NCBI GenBank assembly: GCA_034430255.1
Contig: DAOUEU010000142.1
Coordinates: forward strand, 1 to 23,516
DNA: 23,516 bases
Source of the DNA: DATKYK01 sp034430255
GTDB taxonomy: Bacteria > Chloroflexota > Dehalococcoidia > E44-bin15
Reading direction: 5' to 3'
The position numbers were made by a program, and so were the translations under genes. Shown one piece after another: positions 1 to 7,938 of this stretch. Numbering within the stretch: the first letter of the stretch is position 1; every line of letters begins with the position of its first letter. Below the pieces are notes generated by a model. It was not told where the DNA came from. It did no database searches and saw only the letters and a program-made list of their open reading frames with translations.

Positions 1-2145
1 AAAGGACATCCGTTGCCAGCTTAATTCGACCCCCCACTTTTCCCGTGGTTCCAGCTCAAGTGTCCAGATTAGAAGGAGGCAGCTGCCTTGAAAGGTTCTC
101 TCAAAGCCTTCCTCCGAGTTTGATATCGTCTCTATGGGGAATCTCCACAGCCTTGCCGGTTGCCCCACCGTCAGGCACAAGGCAAGCCCCAGAACCGGGT
201 CCGTTATATAGATATTCTCCACATCGGACACATCCTGAATATCGGCTAACTGGCGACGTTCACCTTGACACGCGGACGCGGTGTAATGACAATGCTTACG
301 GTGACCAGCTTCAGTTAAACTCAAATTCCACTCGGATGCGAAAACGCTGGCCAACGGGGCATCAGTCATATTGGTCAGCCGATACTCAACCCTTACCTTC
401 TCATCCGCAGCCTCAATGTCCAGAACCTTCTCCACCTGCAAAGGTAAAAAATTTCCATTGGACCATACATGTCCGTCCCGCTTCAGACGCACAGTCAGGC
501 CACCTTCTGTACCCTGCACCGTAGGCTCATACGGTTTATTGACGAAATCTCCCGTTTCCTCGTAAGAGTTACGCAAGAAATTTTCAATAGTGGTGCCAGC
601 ACCTAAGAAATGGTCGATGAGTGAGGCTCGCCGGTACCAGTCATAGTGCAAATGCTGGTCGAGGTCCTTTTCCCTAGCCCGAACAATCTCGTGAATCGTC
701 TTAATACCCTCAGCAGGACGATCGAGGCCCTCCCTCCGTTCGCGCTCAGACTCTATGAGCGCCTGGTGGTATGCCTCCGGCCGCCGCGTCATCACCGCCC
801 CCAGATTATGCTTCAGCCTCCGAATGTCCCACTCGAAAAGGGATGCCCCGTCGGCCAGGTCCAGGTAAAGGTTCTGGGTCTCTCCCTCAATCAGAAGCTC
901 CTCCGCACCATCGCTGTCAAAATCAGCCATCTCCCACTTAATCCAGGATTGCCCCTCGTGCAGGACCTCATCGGCTGCGTTCTGGGCAGCGATGAGGTGA
1001 CTGTAGACCCCTTGACGGATATGATTCAGGTACACCCCCCCGAAGACGCCATGCCAGTAAGGGCAGTTACATTGACCTTTCCACAACTCATCCATGCCGG
1101 CATCGCCCTCGGTCATACCGCGCGCGTGATGTACTGCACGGTGGACTCGCAGCATCTTCTTATGCATTACGTTTATCTCGGGGTATTTCGCCAGGAAGTA
1201 ACGCCAGAAGCCGGCGTGCATATACCTTACGATCTCATGATGCCCATCTGCCTCCAGCTGCTTCACCAGCTGGCTGAACTCGTATGAACTGGAAGCCGGT
1301 AGCGCCCACTCCTGCATCTCGGCATATGAAGCGGTTGGCAGGTAGACCATCCCTATAGGTCCATGACGCTGCACGTACTCGCCCAAGGGGACGGTCTTGA
1401 GCCAGGAGCTGTTCTCCTCCAAAGCATTTAGGAAATCCTCAACCCATCCCTTTTCCCAGCAATATTTATAGGTCTGAGGCCAGAGGCCGAACTTCTCACC
1501 GTCGTCTCCCATGACTACTATCTTGTCTCCATCCTCCGTTGCCTGGGAACGAAGGTGCTTGATTACCTGCTCCACCTTTAGCCAGGGGATAGAATAGCGC
1601 AGCACCTTACTGCTGGCGAAGACCTTGAGCGGGTGACCTTCCTCTTCGGTGACATAGTAGCCGCACAAATCATCATACTTAAGGCCTGCCATAATGAAGT
1701 GATTATCATCAACTACGGTCCACTCCACACCAGCCTCGGCAAGGGGCTTCGGTAGTTGGGGCTCCCACACCCGCTCGGCAAGCCACAGGCCGGTGGGGGA
1801 GAAATTGAACTCATCGCGAATGGCAGAGGTAAGCTTTGCGATCTGCCCCAGCTTGTCTGCGTCCGGGATTATGGGGAGTATTGGCTCATAGTAGCCACCC
1901 GTCATGATCTCAACCTGGCCTCGCCCTACAATGCCTGCGATGCGCCTCAGGAAATCAGGCTGGTTCTCCCGCAGCCAGCCTAGCAGGCAACCGCTGTAAT
2001 GGAGGGAGATGCGGACACCGGGGTGCCTCTCCAGCGCCTCAACCAGAGGCAGGTAGGCATGCCGATATGCCAGCTCGAAGACCTGAGGGAAGTTGTCTGT
2101 CGGCTGGTGGTTATGAATAGCGAGGCCGAGGTATACGCTTTTCAT
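1..2145 (-). CDS. GH57 4-alpha-glucanotransferase / alpha-amylase (partial, C-terminus off left edge)
   Basis: An open frame of 715 codons runs leftward without a stop to the window edge. The ATG at 2145 is fixed because an in-frame TGA lies two codons upstream. The protein starts MKSVYLGLAIHNHQP, the GH57 motif-1 His-x-His-Gln-Pro. The motif-3 nucleophile is Glu124 in LWLAERVWEP and the general acid is in MGDDGEKFG (Asp214/215). These positions match the 4-alpha-glucanotransferase of Thermococcus litoralis (Glu123/Asp214). The region after about residue 300 resembles the DUF1925/DUF1926 beta-rich domains of that subfamily. Family enzymes transfer or cleave alpha-1,4-glucan segments, probably in the cytoplasm since no signal peptide is visible. 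It lies 94 bp downstream of another GH57 gene in the same direction, so the two are probably co-transcribed. Transferase versus amylase activity cannot be decided from sequence. Confidence 0.9.
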   Translation of the reverse strand, partial: MKSVYLGLAIHNHQPTDNFPQVFELAYRHAYLPLVEALERHPGVRISLHYSGCLLGWLRENQPDFLRRIAGIVGRGQVEIMTGGYYEPILPIIPDADKLGQIAKLTSAIRDEFNFSPTGLWLAERVWEPQLPKPLAEAGVEWTVVDDNHFIMAGLKYDDLCGYYVTEEEGHPLKVFASSKVLRYSIPWLKVEQVIKHLRSQATEDGDKIVVMGDDGEKFGLWPQTYKYCWEKGWVEDFLNALEENSSWLKTVPLGEYVQRHGPIGMVYLPTASYAEMQEWALPASSSYEFSQLVKQLEADGHHEIVRYMHAGFWRYFLAKYPEINVMHKKMLRVHRAVHHARGMTEGDAGMDELWKGQCNCPYWHGVFGGVYLNHIRQGVYSHLIAAQNAADEVLHEGQSWIKWEMADFDSDGAEELLIEGETQNLYLDLADGASLFEWDIRRLKHNLGAVMTRRPEAYHQALIESERERREGLDRPAEGIKTIHEIVRAREKDLDQHLHYDWYRRASLIDHFLGAGTTIENFLRNSYEETGDFVNKPYEPTVQGTEGGLTVRLKRDGHVWSNGNFLPLQVEKVLDIEAADEKVRVEYRLTNMTDAPLASVFASEWNLSLTEAGHRKHCHYTASACQGERRQLADIQDVSDVENIYITDPVLGLALCLTVGQPARLWRFPIETISNSEEGFERTFQGSCLLLIWTLELEPREKWGVELSWQRMSF

Positions 2146-2239
2146 CCCTCATCCGAGTTCATGAAGGTGCTCACCAGAATATCCGGGAAGCGCGGTTGGT
2201 AGATAGACAAGAAATTGGCCCACTACATCCTGCTGCACC

Positions 2240-3574
2240 CTATTTAGGTGTCATGAATATCTTATCTTCGATCTTGTTTCTCAGGTCTCTCGCCGCAATG
2301 ACCCGGTAGTAATACTCTTTCTTGTCCTCATCGCCGCAATCGCTCATGCTTATAGCTTTATAGGCATTCAGGATTACCTCGCGCTGCTGCATCAAGCCCC
2401 GGTTCACCAGGTTCACATTCCACCTTGGTTGCGGGTTGGCCCACCAGAACTGGCAGCTGTGGAGGGCAGCATCCAGAAGCGCCCTGGCGATATGGGCATA
2501 GTGCTTGGTGGCATCGATCTTCGCCTCTTTTATCGCCTTGTTTACCATCTCCATGGTGATCTCTAGGTGCTCCCACTGAAACTGATGGATGGCATTGTCC
2601 TTATTCTTCCACAGCGGATAGGGGTTGCCTGCCTCAATGTCATCATTGCTGGTACTCCAGGAGGAGGCCTTCGGTTCGACTGCAAGACCGCGTGGAAAGA
2701 TATCAAGAAGTCCGCTTATAGTTACCGCTTGGATTTCCCTAGACTCCGACATCTCACGGGCCTGGAACAAGCCCCCGTGCTGCTGTGCCAATGCCCTGGT
2801 CTGCGTTGGGCCAGAGGGAGAGACTATGGCTAACTGAGCGCCTTCCGCCTCATCCGGTTCCAGGGTCTCATATACTTCGGTCAGGAAGAGTTTTTCCCAG
2901 TTCTGGATATGATGCCCAAAGGTCTCCGCATCCATAGCGGTGATGACATAGACATCATCCGCGCCATCCCCGCGCAGTTCTCGCAGGTGGCCAATGAAAC
3001 CGCCAGCGTCGATATTTTGAAAGCTTATCTTGTTGCTCAGAATGTCATCACGGAAGAAGACCGCAAGCCTTTCCCCATCGAGGGAAACCTCATGAATAAC
3101 TTTCATGGGCCATTCTACAGGGCAAGCCACCCCGCTCATAATAACCCACTGGTGACCTGTGTCGAGAACGGGCTTCACGATCTCCTTACCGTAACACATC
3201 TCGGGAGGGAAGAAGCCCTTGGGTGAGTACGCCTGTCCAAAGAAGCGCCTGTTGGTCTTGGTGTTTTGGGTTATCTGCCTTCTCATCTCCTCCTGGGGAA
3301 TGAGAGGGAGGATGGGGTGGTACTTCCCTGAGCCGGTGAACTCCACCTGCCCGCGTTTGGCCAGCTCCCACAGCCCCTCGATCACATCGTTAAACCTGTG
3401 GTCATAGAGCATCTCGGCGAGCACGGCGTTTATGTTTACCGTGACCTTGGCATAGGGAAGGTTGCGAAAAAGCTCGACCAGGGGCCTATAGGATTCATTG
3501 CACACCTTGCGCAGCACCCAGTGGAGCTGCGTTGGTGGCTGGTAGAAATGTAATAGCGGTGCCCAGTAGATCAT
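2240..3574 (-). CDS. GH57 glycoside hydrolase family protein (paralogue A)
   Basis: This 444-aa protein begins MIYWAPLLHFYQPP, where HFYQPP is a variant of GH57 motif 1. The putative nucleophile is Glu125 in GFFPPEMCY and the putative general acid is Asp215 in AMDAETFGHH. Both align with the catalytic residues of the neighbouring 4-alpha-glucanotransferase-type GH57. There is no signal peptide or membrane segment, so it is probably cytoplasmic and acts on alpha-glucans. The exact reaction (amylase, branching or transfer) is unknown for this subtype. It is a close paralogue of the gene at 8340-9641 on the other strand, with near-identical N-terminal and C-terminal blocks and a divergent patch around residues 230-290. 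It sits 98 bp after the winged-helix gene and before the larger GH57, which suggests a three-gene leftward operon. Confidence 0.88.
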   Translation of the reverse strand: MIYWAPLLHFYQPPTQLHWVLRKVCNESYRPLVELFRNLPYAKVTVNINAVLAEMLYDHRFNDVIEGLWELAKRGQVEFTGSGKYHPILPLIPQEEMRRQITQNTKTNRRFFGQAYSPKGFFPPEMCYGKEIVKPVLDTGHQWVIMSGVACPVEWPMKVIHEVSLDGERLAVFFRDDILSNKISFQNIDAGGFIGHLRELRGDGADDVYVITAMDAETFGHHIQNWEKLFLTEVYETLEPDEAEGAQLAIVSPSGPTQTRALAQQHGGLFQAREMSESREIQAVTISGLLDIFPRGLAVEPKASSWSTSNDDIEAGNPYPLWKNKDNAIHQFQWEHLEITMEMVNKAIKEAKIDATKHYAHIARALLDAALHSCQFWWANPQPRWNVNLVNRGLMQQREVILNAYKAISMSDCGDEDKKEYYYRVIAARDLRNKIEDKIFMTPK

Positions 3575-3672
3575 AGGTTCCCTGTTCGTCGATATGTGCC
3601 TAAAGAGGTCAGCGTGGGTAGATACTGCACTGAGTCAGGATGGCCGGGGTAGTACGGTGTCCACACCTTAGC

Positions 3673-3984
3673 CTATTCGGCCGCAGCGGACTTGTCACGA
3701 CTCTTCCTGCGCTTCCACCCCAGCATCGCCAGGAGCTCCCCGATAGCAGCATCGCTCACCGCCGTCTCGCTAAGGGGCATGCCTGGGTGTATGCGATAGT
3801 GGTTCTGCCTGCCATCCCTGGTCTTAGTAATGTATCCTGCTTCTTCGAGGTCCTTAATGATATTGTGTGTTGCCCTCTCGGTGATACCTACAGTATCACC
3901 GATATCTCTGGCTGTGCTACGCGGATGCCTTGCAATAGCGGCCAAGACCAGACCGTGGTTTGTGATAAAGCTCCATCCCGCCAT
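3673..3984 (-). CDS. Winged helix-turn-helix transcriptional regulator (MarR/ArsR-like)
   Basis: This 103-aa protein contains one winged-helix domain at about residues 8-70. The recognition-helix region reads ARDIGDTVGITERATHNIIK and is followed by DLEEAGYITKTRDGRQNHYRI, the wing with its basic hairpin. A short helical and basic tail (KRRKSRDK) follows. No Cys/His metal site or ligand domain is evident. It is the first gene of the leftward arm and diverges from the glucan synthase arm across a promoter-bearing region. By position it could control one or both arms and its own expression, but this is inference. A small palindrome (CCAA-A-TTGG, 3997-4005) lies just upstream of its start. The ATG at 3984 is followed directly by the HTH, as is usual for such small regulators. 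Confidence 0.8.
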   Translation of the reverse strand: MAGWSFITNHGLVLAAIARHPRSTARDIGDTVGITERATHNIIKDLEEAGYITKTRDGRQNHYRIHPGMPLSETAVSDAAIGELLAMLGWKRRKSRDKSAAAE

Positions 3985-4017
3985 TTAAAAATCGTCCCAA
4001 ATTGGTCTAAAAAGTAC

Positions 4018-4047
4018 TTGACAAAAACTAAAAGTTGTGCATAATAT
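4018..4047 (+). promoter_or_regulatory. Sigma70-type promoter in the divergent regulatory region
   Basis: A perfect -35 TTGACA (4018-4023) is followed after 18 nt by TAATAT (4042-4047); with 17 nt the hexamer would be ATAATA. It faces the glucan synthase-like gene at 4509, giving a leader of about 450 nt if it is that gene's promoter. It also overlaps the region upstream of the divergent winged-helix gene. Confidence 0.6.
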
Positions 4048-4107
4048 ATGTAGATTAATTCATGTTTAGTAAATTAGGTATACTAACTCTAGTAATATGC
4101 AACAAGT

Positions 4108-4130
4108 ATAAGCTAGCCTGCTAGGCTTAT
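4108..4130. repeat. Inverted repeat / hairpin in leader
   Basis: ATAAGCTAGC and GCTA-g-GCTTAT form ten base pairs with one bulged G and a 2-nt loop (about 4 nt if the closing pair opens). It lies downstream of the 4018-4047 promoter, so it would sit near the 5' end of that transcript. No T-tract follows, so it is more likely an operator or RNA structure than an intrinsic terminator. Confidence 0.4.
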
Positions 4131-4280
4131 CGTGCGAGTGATTTCTTGCAACATGTTTCTTGATAACTCATGGCCAATACTAATATTACACAAAACTGGT
4201 AGAATGTCAACCTCTCCGAATCTTGGGGTGAATGAAGGAATAGGGGCGATGTTACAGTTGAAGAACATGGATGGGTGGTA

Positions 4281-4309
4281 TTGACAGAGTGTGCGAGAGA
4301 GAGTACTAT
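4281..4309 (+). promoter_or_regulatory. Second sigma70-type promoter upstream of GT4 gene
   Basis: TTGACA (4281-4286) is followed by 17 nt and TACTAT (4304-4309), a near-consensus pair with ideal spacing. It lies about 200 bp upstream of the ATG at 4509 and is the closer of two candidate promoters for the rightward arm. Confidence 0.55.
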
Positions 4310-4508
4310 GAATGCCATCGAGCTTATCCAAGTCTATCCGCCGGCTCACTCCAGAACGGCGAATGTGTATGGATGTTTGGGGCAGGAAGTGGTTTACTTC
4401 GTCTACGTCTCAGTCGAAGCCTCCAGCCCGCATTTTGTGGTCGTAATGGCTCCTCTTTATTTTCGTAGAGCAGCATGACCATGCCCAAATTTATATGGAG
4501 GTGTTGAG

Positions 4509-6032
4509 ATGAAGCAGAGAAACATTACCACCAGGAACACTGAGTTCGTGCTCCTTTGCTTTGAGGGACCGGACCGCTATTCCCTGGCCGGCGGCCTCGG
4601 GGTACGAATAGACAACCTGTCAGCCACCCTGGCAACGATGGGCTTTCGCACACATCTGTTCTTTATAGGTGATCCTGAGTTCAAGGGCGAGGAGGTAAAG
4701 TATAGGGGCAAGCTAACGTTACACCGTTGGTGCCAGTGGATCAGCAAGCATTATCCCAACGGCGTGTATGATGGAGAGGATGAAAAGCTCTATGACTTCA
4801 ACGAGTCTCTCCCATTATTTATCAAGGAACACATTGTCAAACCAGCGGTGGCCAAGGGAAAGCTGGTAGTGATCCTTGGTGAGGAGTGGCACACGGCGGA
4901 GGCCATGTGCAGACTAAGCGATGTATTATATGCCGATGGCCTTAGGGACAATGTGGTAATGTTCTGGAATGCAAATAATACCTTTTCATTCCACCGCATT
5001 AACTGGGGGAGGCTGAACTACACTACGACTATAACTACGGTCAGCCGTTACATGAAGCATATCATGTGGCGGATTGGAGTGAATCCACTGGTAATTCCCA
5101 ATGGCATACCACGGGAGTCATTGCAAAAAGTAGACGACGCAACGGCCTATAAACTCAGGGCGGCACTTGATGCAGATTTGGTCATGTGTAAAGTGGCTCG
5201 CTGGGACCCTGACAAACGCTGGAACATGGCCGTCGAGGCTGTTGCTAGGCTTAAACAGAGAGGAATCAGGACGGTGCTTCTTGCTCGTGGTGGGATGGAG
5301 CCGCACGGAAAAGAGGTTTTACGCAATGCCAGGTTACTGGGGCTTACGGTGAGTGAGGCAAGGGTCAGACCAGGGTATTCTGAAGGCTTCCTGGAGGCAC
5401 TACAGGAAACTCCCCATGCTGACGTTATAGATATAAAATTTCATATGCCACTGAACCCCCTGAGGGTTCTCTATCGCGCTGCTGATGCGGTGCTAGCAAA
5501 CAGCGGGCATGAGCCTTTCGGCATTGTAGGGTTGGAGGCGATGGCCGCCGGTGGCATCGCCTACACCGGCAGTACTGGGGAGGACTACGCCATTCCTTTC
5601 ATTAATGGCTTCGTGTTAGAGACGGCGAACCCTATAGAGATCGTGGGTTATGCCATGTATCTGCGAGAATATCCAAATGAAGGGATAAGGATGCGTGAAG
5701 CAGCAAGGCGTACTGCTCGTTATTTTACGTGGGAAGCCGCCGTGAAAAACTTAATAGGTAAGCTGGAAAACCAGGCGCGAATGCAGAATTTACTCAGGGG
5801 CCAGCCTACGTTACCCCAACCCCAGTTTTCGCTGTCTAAGCTGCCGCCCGAGCTGCTGACCTCTGCCACGGTCGGGATTCCCATAAACCAACCAGATATA
5901 CCAAGCAATTTGCCTTCTGGGCCAGGGGCTGATATATCGATAGGCGATCCGAACCTCCCTCCTGAACAGCAATCTCTGCTTTCAAAGCTGCCGCCACAAC
6001 TGATGACCACTACTCTAAAAAATCACTATTAG
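4509..6032 (+). CDS. GT-B glycosyltransferase, GT4 family (alpha-glucan/glycogen synthase-like)
   Basis: This 507-aa protein opens with an N-terminal Rossmann domain (FEGPDRYSLAGGLGVRIDNL, about 18-37, with the Gly-Gly-Leu acceptor/donor loop of glycogen-synthase-like GTs). The C-terminal nucleotide-sugar domain contains VARWDPDKRW (about 229-238) and the E-x7-E motif at Glu335/Glu343 in HEPFGIVGLEAMAAGG. The family transfers glucose from ADP- or UDP-glucose to alpha-glucan; the donor here is unknown. Residues from about 430 on form a Pro-rich low-complexity tail with a duplicated S-L-x-K-L-P-P motif not typical of the family. It is the first gene of the rightward arm and is 20 bp from a GH57 gene, a GT4-GH57 pairing also known from the mycobacterial Rv3032-Rv3031 methylglucose/glycogen locus. 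A GGAGGTG ribosome site supports the start. Confidence 0.88.
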   Translation: MKQRNITTRNTEFVLLCFEGPDRYSLAGGLGVRIDNLSATLATMGFRTHLFFIGDPEFKGEEVKYRGKLTLHRWCQWISKHYPNGVYDGEDEKLYDFNESLPLFIKEHIVKPAVAKGKLVVILGEEWHTAEAMCRLSDVLYADGLRDNVVMFWNANNTFSFHRINWGRLNYTTTITTVSRYMKHIMWRIGVNPLVIPNGIPRESLQKVDDATAYKLRAALDADLVMCKVARWDPDKRWNMAVEAVARLKQRGIRTVLLARGGMEPHGKEVLRNARLLGLTVSEARVRPGYSEGFLEALQETPHADVIDIKFHMPLNPLRVLYRAADAVLANSGHEPFGIVGLEAMAAGGIAYTGSTGEDYAIPFINGFVLETANPIEIVGYAMYLREYPNEGIRMREAARRTARYFTWEAAVKNLIGKLENQARMQNLLRGQPTLPQPQFSLSKLPPELLTSATVGIPINQPDIPSNLPSGPGADISIGDPNLPPEQQSLLSKLPPQLMTTTLKNHY

Positions 6033-6052
6033 GGGCTATGAGGTAATCTGGC

Positions 6053-7258
6053 ATGGCGCAAGACATCGTAATTTATACAGTATTACACCAGCCACGGCGG
6101 CTCAAGCTACCGGCGCAGCCCATCCCTAAGGGCGCTGCACCTGGGGACATAGAGCGCTGCCTTTTCGATGAGCAGATAAACGAGGAGTACTTCCGAAAGG
6201 TTGCTACCTACTGCTACTATCCAGCTACCGAGATGTTTCTCCATCTCGCCGATGGGGGTGTGAAGTTCTCGGTAGGATTCTCTGTCTCTTTGTTGCGACA
6301 GACCGGAGCGTGGGATCGAAAGCTCTTCGACCTTTTTCACCAACTGGTGGCACATCCCAATGTGGAGCTCGTCAACGTCGAGCCATATCATAGCTTCCTA
6401 CCACTTATCGACCTCCGCATGTTTGCCCGACGAATGTCGTGGGCCCGCAACCACCTGGAGAATGCCCTGGGCAAGAGGCCCGAGGTGACCGATACCACCG
6501 AGATGCTCATGTCCGACGGTATCTACCACGCCCTGGATGGGCTGGGCTTCACTGCCGCCTTCCTCGACGGGCGACAATGGGTCATGGAGTGGCGCGAGCC
6601 GACCCACCTCTATCACAAGGGGAGGGACATGATGCTCCTGGCACGGCACTTCGAGCTCAGCGATGATGTCGGCTATCGCTTTTCAAACAAGGGCTGGTGG
6701 GGCTATCCACTCCTCGCCGATACCTATGCTCACTGGCTGAGGGAAGCCTCAGGGGATTTCGTGGTGCTGGCATGGGACTATGAGACCTTCGGCGAGCATC
6801 ACTCCCGGGATACTGGCATCTTCGATTTCATGAGACGCCTGCCTGAGGAGTTGGCAAAGCGGCGGATGGGGACGCTGATGCCCAGTGAGGCGATCGCGAA
6901 GTACCGGGAGCGAAGCTACTACCTGCCTTTACCGGAGTTTCCCTGCACCTGGGCTGGCGAGGGAGGAATTGAGTTCTTTCTGGGAAACGCTGCACAGCAG
7001 GCCGTATTCCAGCTAATGCTGCAAGCCTACAACAAGGCTCTACTCACCAAGAATCGGCGGCTGATAGACCTCGCCCTGTGGCTGGTTCAATCGGATAACC
7101 TCCATCTTATCCAGTGGTTCGGGCGCTCAGGATCGGAGGCTGAGGTATCTGCCTACTTCACGCCGAAGGAGTGGTGGGAGTTGGGGCCATCGGGCATCGT
7201 GTGGGAAATGCAGCAGGTATATAAGAACTTCATCCGAGCGCTCGACGCGCACCTTTAG
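6053..7258 (+). CDS. GH57 alpha-amylase / glucan-modifying enzyme
   Basis: This 401-aa GH57 protein is distinct from the other three in the window. Motif 1 is VLHQP (about 10-14). The putative nucleophile is Glu150 in TDTTEMLMSDGI, and the putative acid is Asp242 in LAWDYETFGEHH. The C-terminal half ends with a helical bundle of the type that follows the GH57 barrel. The subtype resembles the short archaeal GH57 alpha-amylases (MJ1611-like), but hydrolysis versus branching cannot be assigned. It starts 20 bp after the GT4 gene with a GAGGT ribosome site, so the pair is almost certainly one transcript and probably elongates and trims or branches the same glucan. It has no signal peptide. Confidence 0.87.
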   Translation: MAQDIVIYTVLHQPRRLKLPAQPIPKGAAPGDIERCLFDEQINEEYFRKVATYCYYPATEMFLHLADGGVKFSVGFSVSLLRQTGAWDRKLFDLFHQLVAHPNVELVNVEPYHSFLPLIDLRMFARRMSWARNHLENALGKRPEVTDTTEMLMSDGIYHALDGLGFTAAFLDGRQWVMEWREPTHLYHKGRDMMLLARHFELSDDVGYRFSNKGWWGYPLLADTYAHWLREASGDFVVLAWDYETFGEHHSRDTGIFDFMRRLPEELAKRRMGTLMPSEAIAKYRERSYYLPLPEFPCTWAGEGGIEFFLGNAAQQAVFQLMLQAYNKALLTKNRRLIDLALWLVQSDNLHLIQWFGRSGSEAEVSAYFTPKEWWELGPSGIVWEMQQVYKNFIRALDAHL

Positions 7259-7346
7259 AACATTTGTATATTTATAAAGAAGTACTCGATAATGTTATAT
7301 CATAGGAGCTATGAAGAGCCAAAGCTACATGACAGGGAACGAATCT

Positions 7347-7404
7347 CCGATTAGGATGCAATTTATATATAGAACTAAAAATGGCACTAATCGGATTAGC
7401 TAAT
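7347..7404. promoter_or_regulatory. Cluster of GATTAG/CTAATC elements (candidate operator)
   Basis: CCGATTAG (7347-7354) is mirrored by CTAATCGG (7387-7394). The second copy is embedded in CTAATCGGATTAGCTAAT (7387-7404), which holds two overlapping palindromes: CTAATC-g-GATTAG and ATTAGCTAAT. The array sits just upstream of the gene at 7419. A weak promoter-like pair (TTGTAT, 7264-7269, and GATAAT, 7288-7293, 18 nt apart) lies further upstream. A protein-binding site is inferred, not shown. Confidence 0.4.
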
Positions 7405-7418
7405 ACGAGAAGGTAGAA

Positions 7419-7748
7419 ATGACTAATAACATGGAGCGGTATGGTCAAAGTGCCTGGGTTTACCCCGATGAAGATGGGGATTTCTTGCCCATGCTATTGA
7501 ATACCATGAAAGATCACTTCCAAAGCTACACCCAGTGGAAGAGCAACATTCATCTTGACGAATACCCTCAATATCTATGCTCGGCGAAGTTCAACGGCGG
7601 TACGGACGATATCGTACACCTGTGGCGTGACGGTCAGACATGGTGGCAAAAATCAGGTGAATTCCGCGCAAAAGAAGAGGATAATGTCGAGCTAATACTG
7701 AGAAAGTGCATCGACGATTATGCCAAGAAAAAGGGGTTGGTAAATTGA
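7419..7748 (+). CDS. Hypothetical protein, 109 aa
   Basis: The family is not recognised. It is a soluble, acidic to neutral 109-aa protein with no signal peptide, no membrane segment and only one Cys. It is rich in aromatics (WVYPDEDG, YTQWKSN, DGQTWWQKSG). The C-terminus ends in an amphipathic helix (EDNVELILRKCIDDYAKKKG). The middle segment (YLCSAKFNGGTDDIVHLWRDGQTWW) has the look of small beta strands. An AGAAGG ribosome site precedes the ATG, and coding character is supported by codon use like the neighbours. It follows the GT4-GH57 pair after a 160-bp gap containing palindromes, so it may start its own transcript together with the DUF5752-like gene. Confidence 0.6.
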   Translation: MTNNMERYGQSAWVYPDEDGDFLPMLLNTMKDHFQSYTQWKSNIHLDEYPQYLCSAKFNGGTDDIVHLWRDGQTWWQKSGEFRAKEEDNVELILRKCIDDYAKKKGLVN

Positions 7749-7824
7749 GAGATATCACACAAGCAAGGTCAAGGCCGAAAAGCGGGACGGGCATTACCGA
7801 ATTAAAAAGAGAGGGAGGATAATT

Positions 7825-7869
7825 GTGGTAATGGAGAGATGGCAACCGGGATGGGGTATCCGCCCTTGA
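7825..7869 (+). pseudogene. Possible Hsp20 N-terminal remnant
   Basis: A good ribosome site (GAGGGAGG, 7811-7818) precedes GTG 7825 and ATG 7831. The frame encodes MERWQPGWGIRP and then stops at 7867. This dodecapeptide resembles the N-termini of small heat-shock proteins (Hsp20), which often begin with an Arg-Trp-x-Pro-x-Trp-like segment before the variable region. No alpha-crystallin domain follows in any frame before the next gene. It is either a decayed gene start or a short leader peptide. Confidence 0.3.
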
Positions 7870-7938
7870 GACTCTTTAAGCTGAGAAGAAAAAGGTGCCA
7901 AAGGTAATATCCTAAAAGGTGAAAGGAGGTGGCAGCAA

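Larger units (their letters stand above)
3985..4508. other. Long intergenic regulatory region between the two glucan-metabolism arms
   Basis: About 520 bp without a convincing gene. It contains two plus-strand sigma70-like promoters, a CCAA-A-TTGG palindrome (3997-4005), a TTAG-N5-CTAA element (4074-4086) and a strong inverted repeat (4108-4130). A 56-codon frame from an ATG at 4308 to 4478 is open, but its start lies inside the second promoter's -10 element and its sequence is not recognised, so it is not called as a gene. A good Shine-Dalgarno (GGAGGTG, 4497-4503) precedes the gene at 4509. Confidence 0.6.

Noticed and set aside
646..1287. 213-codon open frame on the plus strand
   Set aside because: It lies entirely within the minus-strand GH57 gene, which has clear catalytic motifs; the translation has no family character. 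The other plus-strand frames at 45-524, 1756-1983 and 1999-2202 were rejected for the same reason (the last extends only 57 nt past the GH57 start).
4308..4478. 56-codon open frame upstream of the GT4 gene
   Set aside because: Its ATG overlaps the -10 of a near-consensus promoter and the peptide is not recognised; more likely leader sequence.
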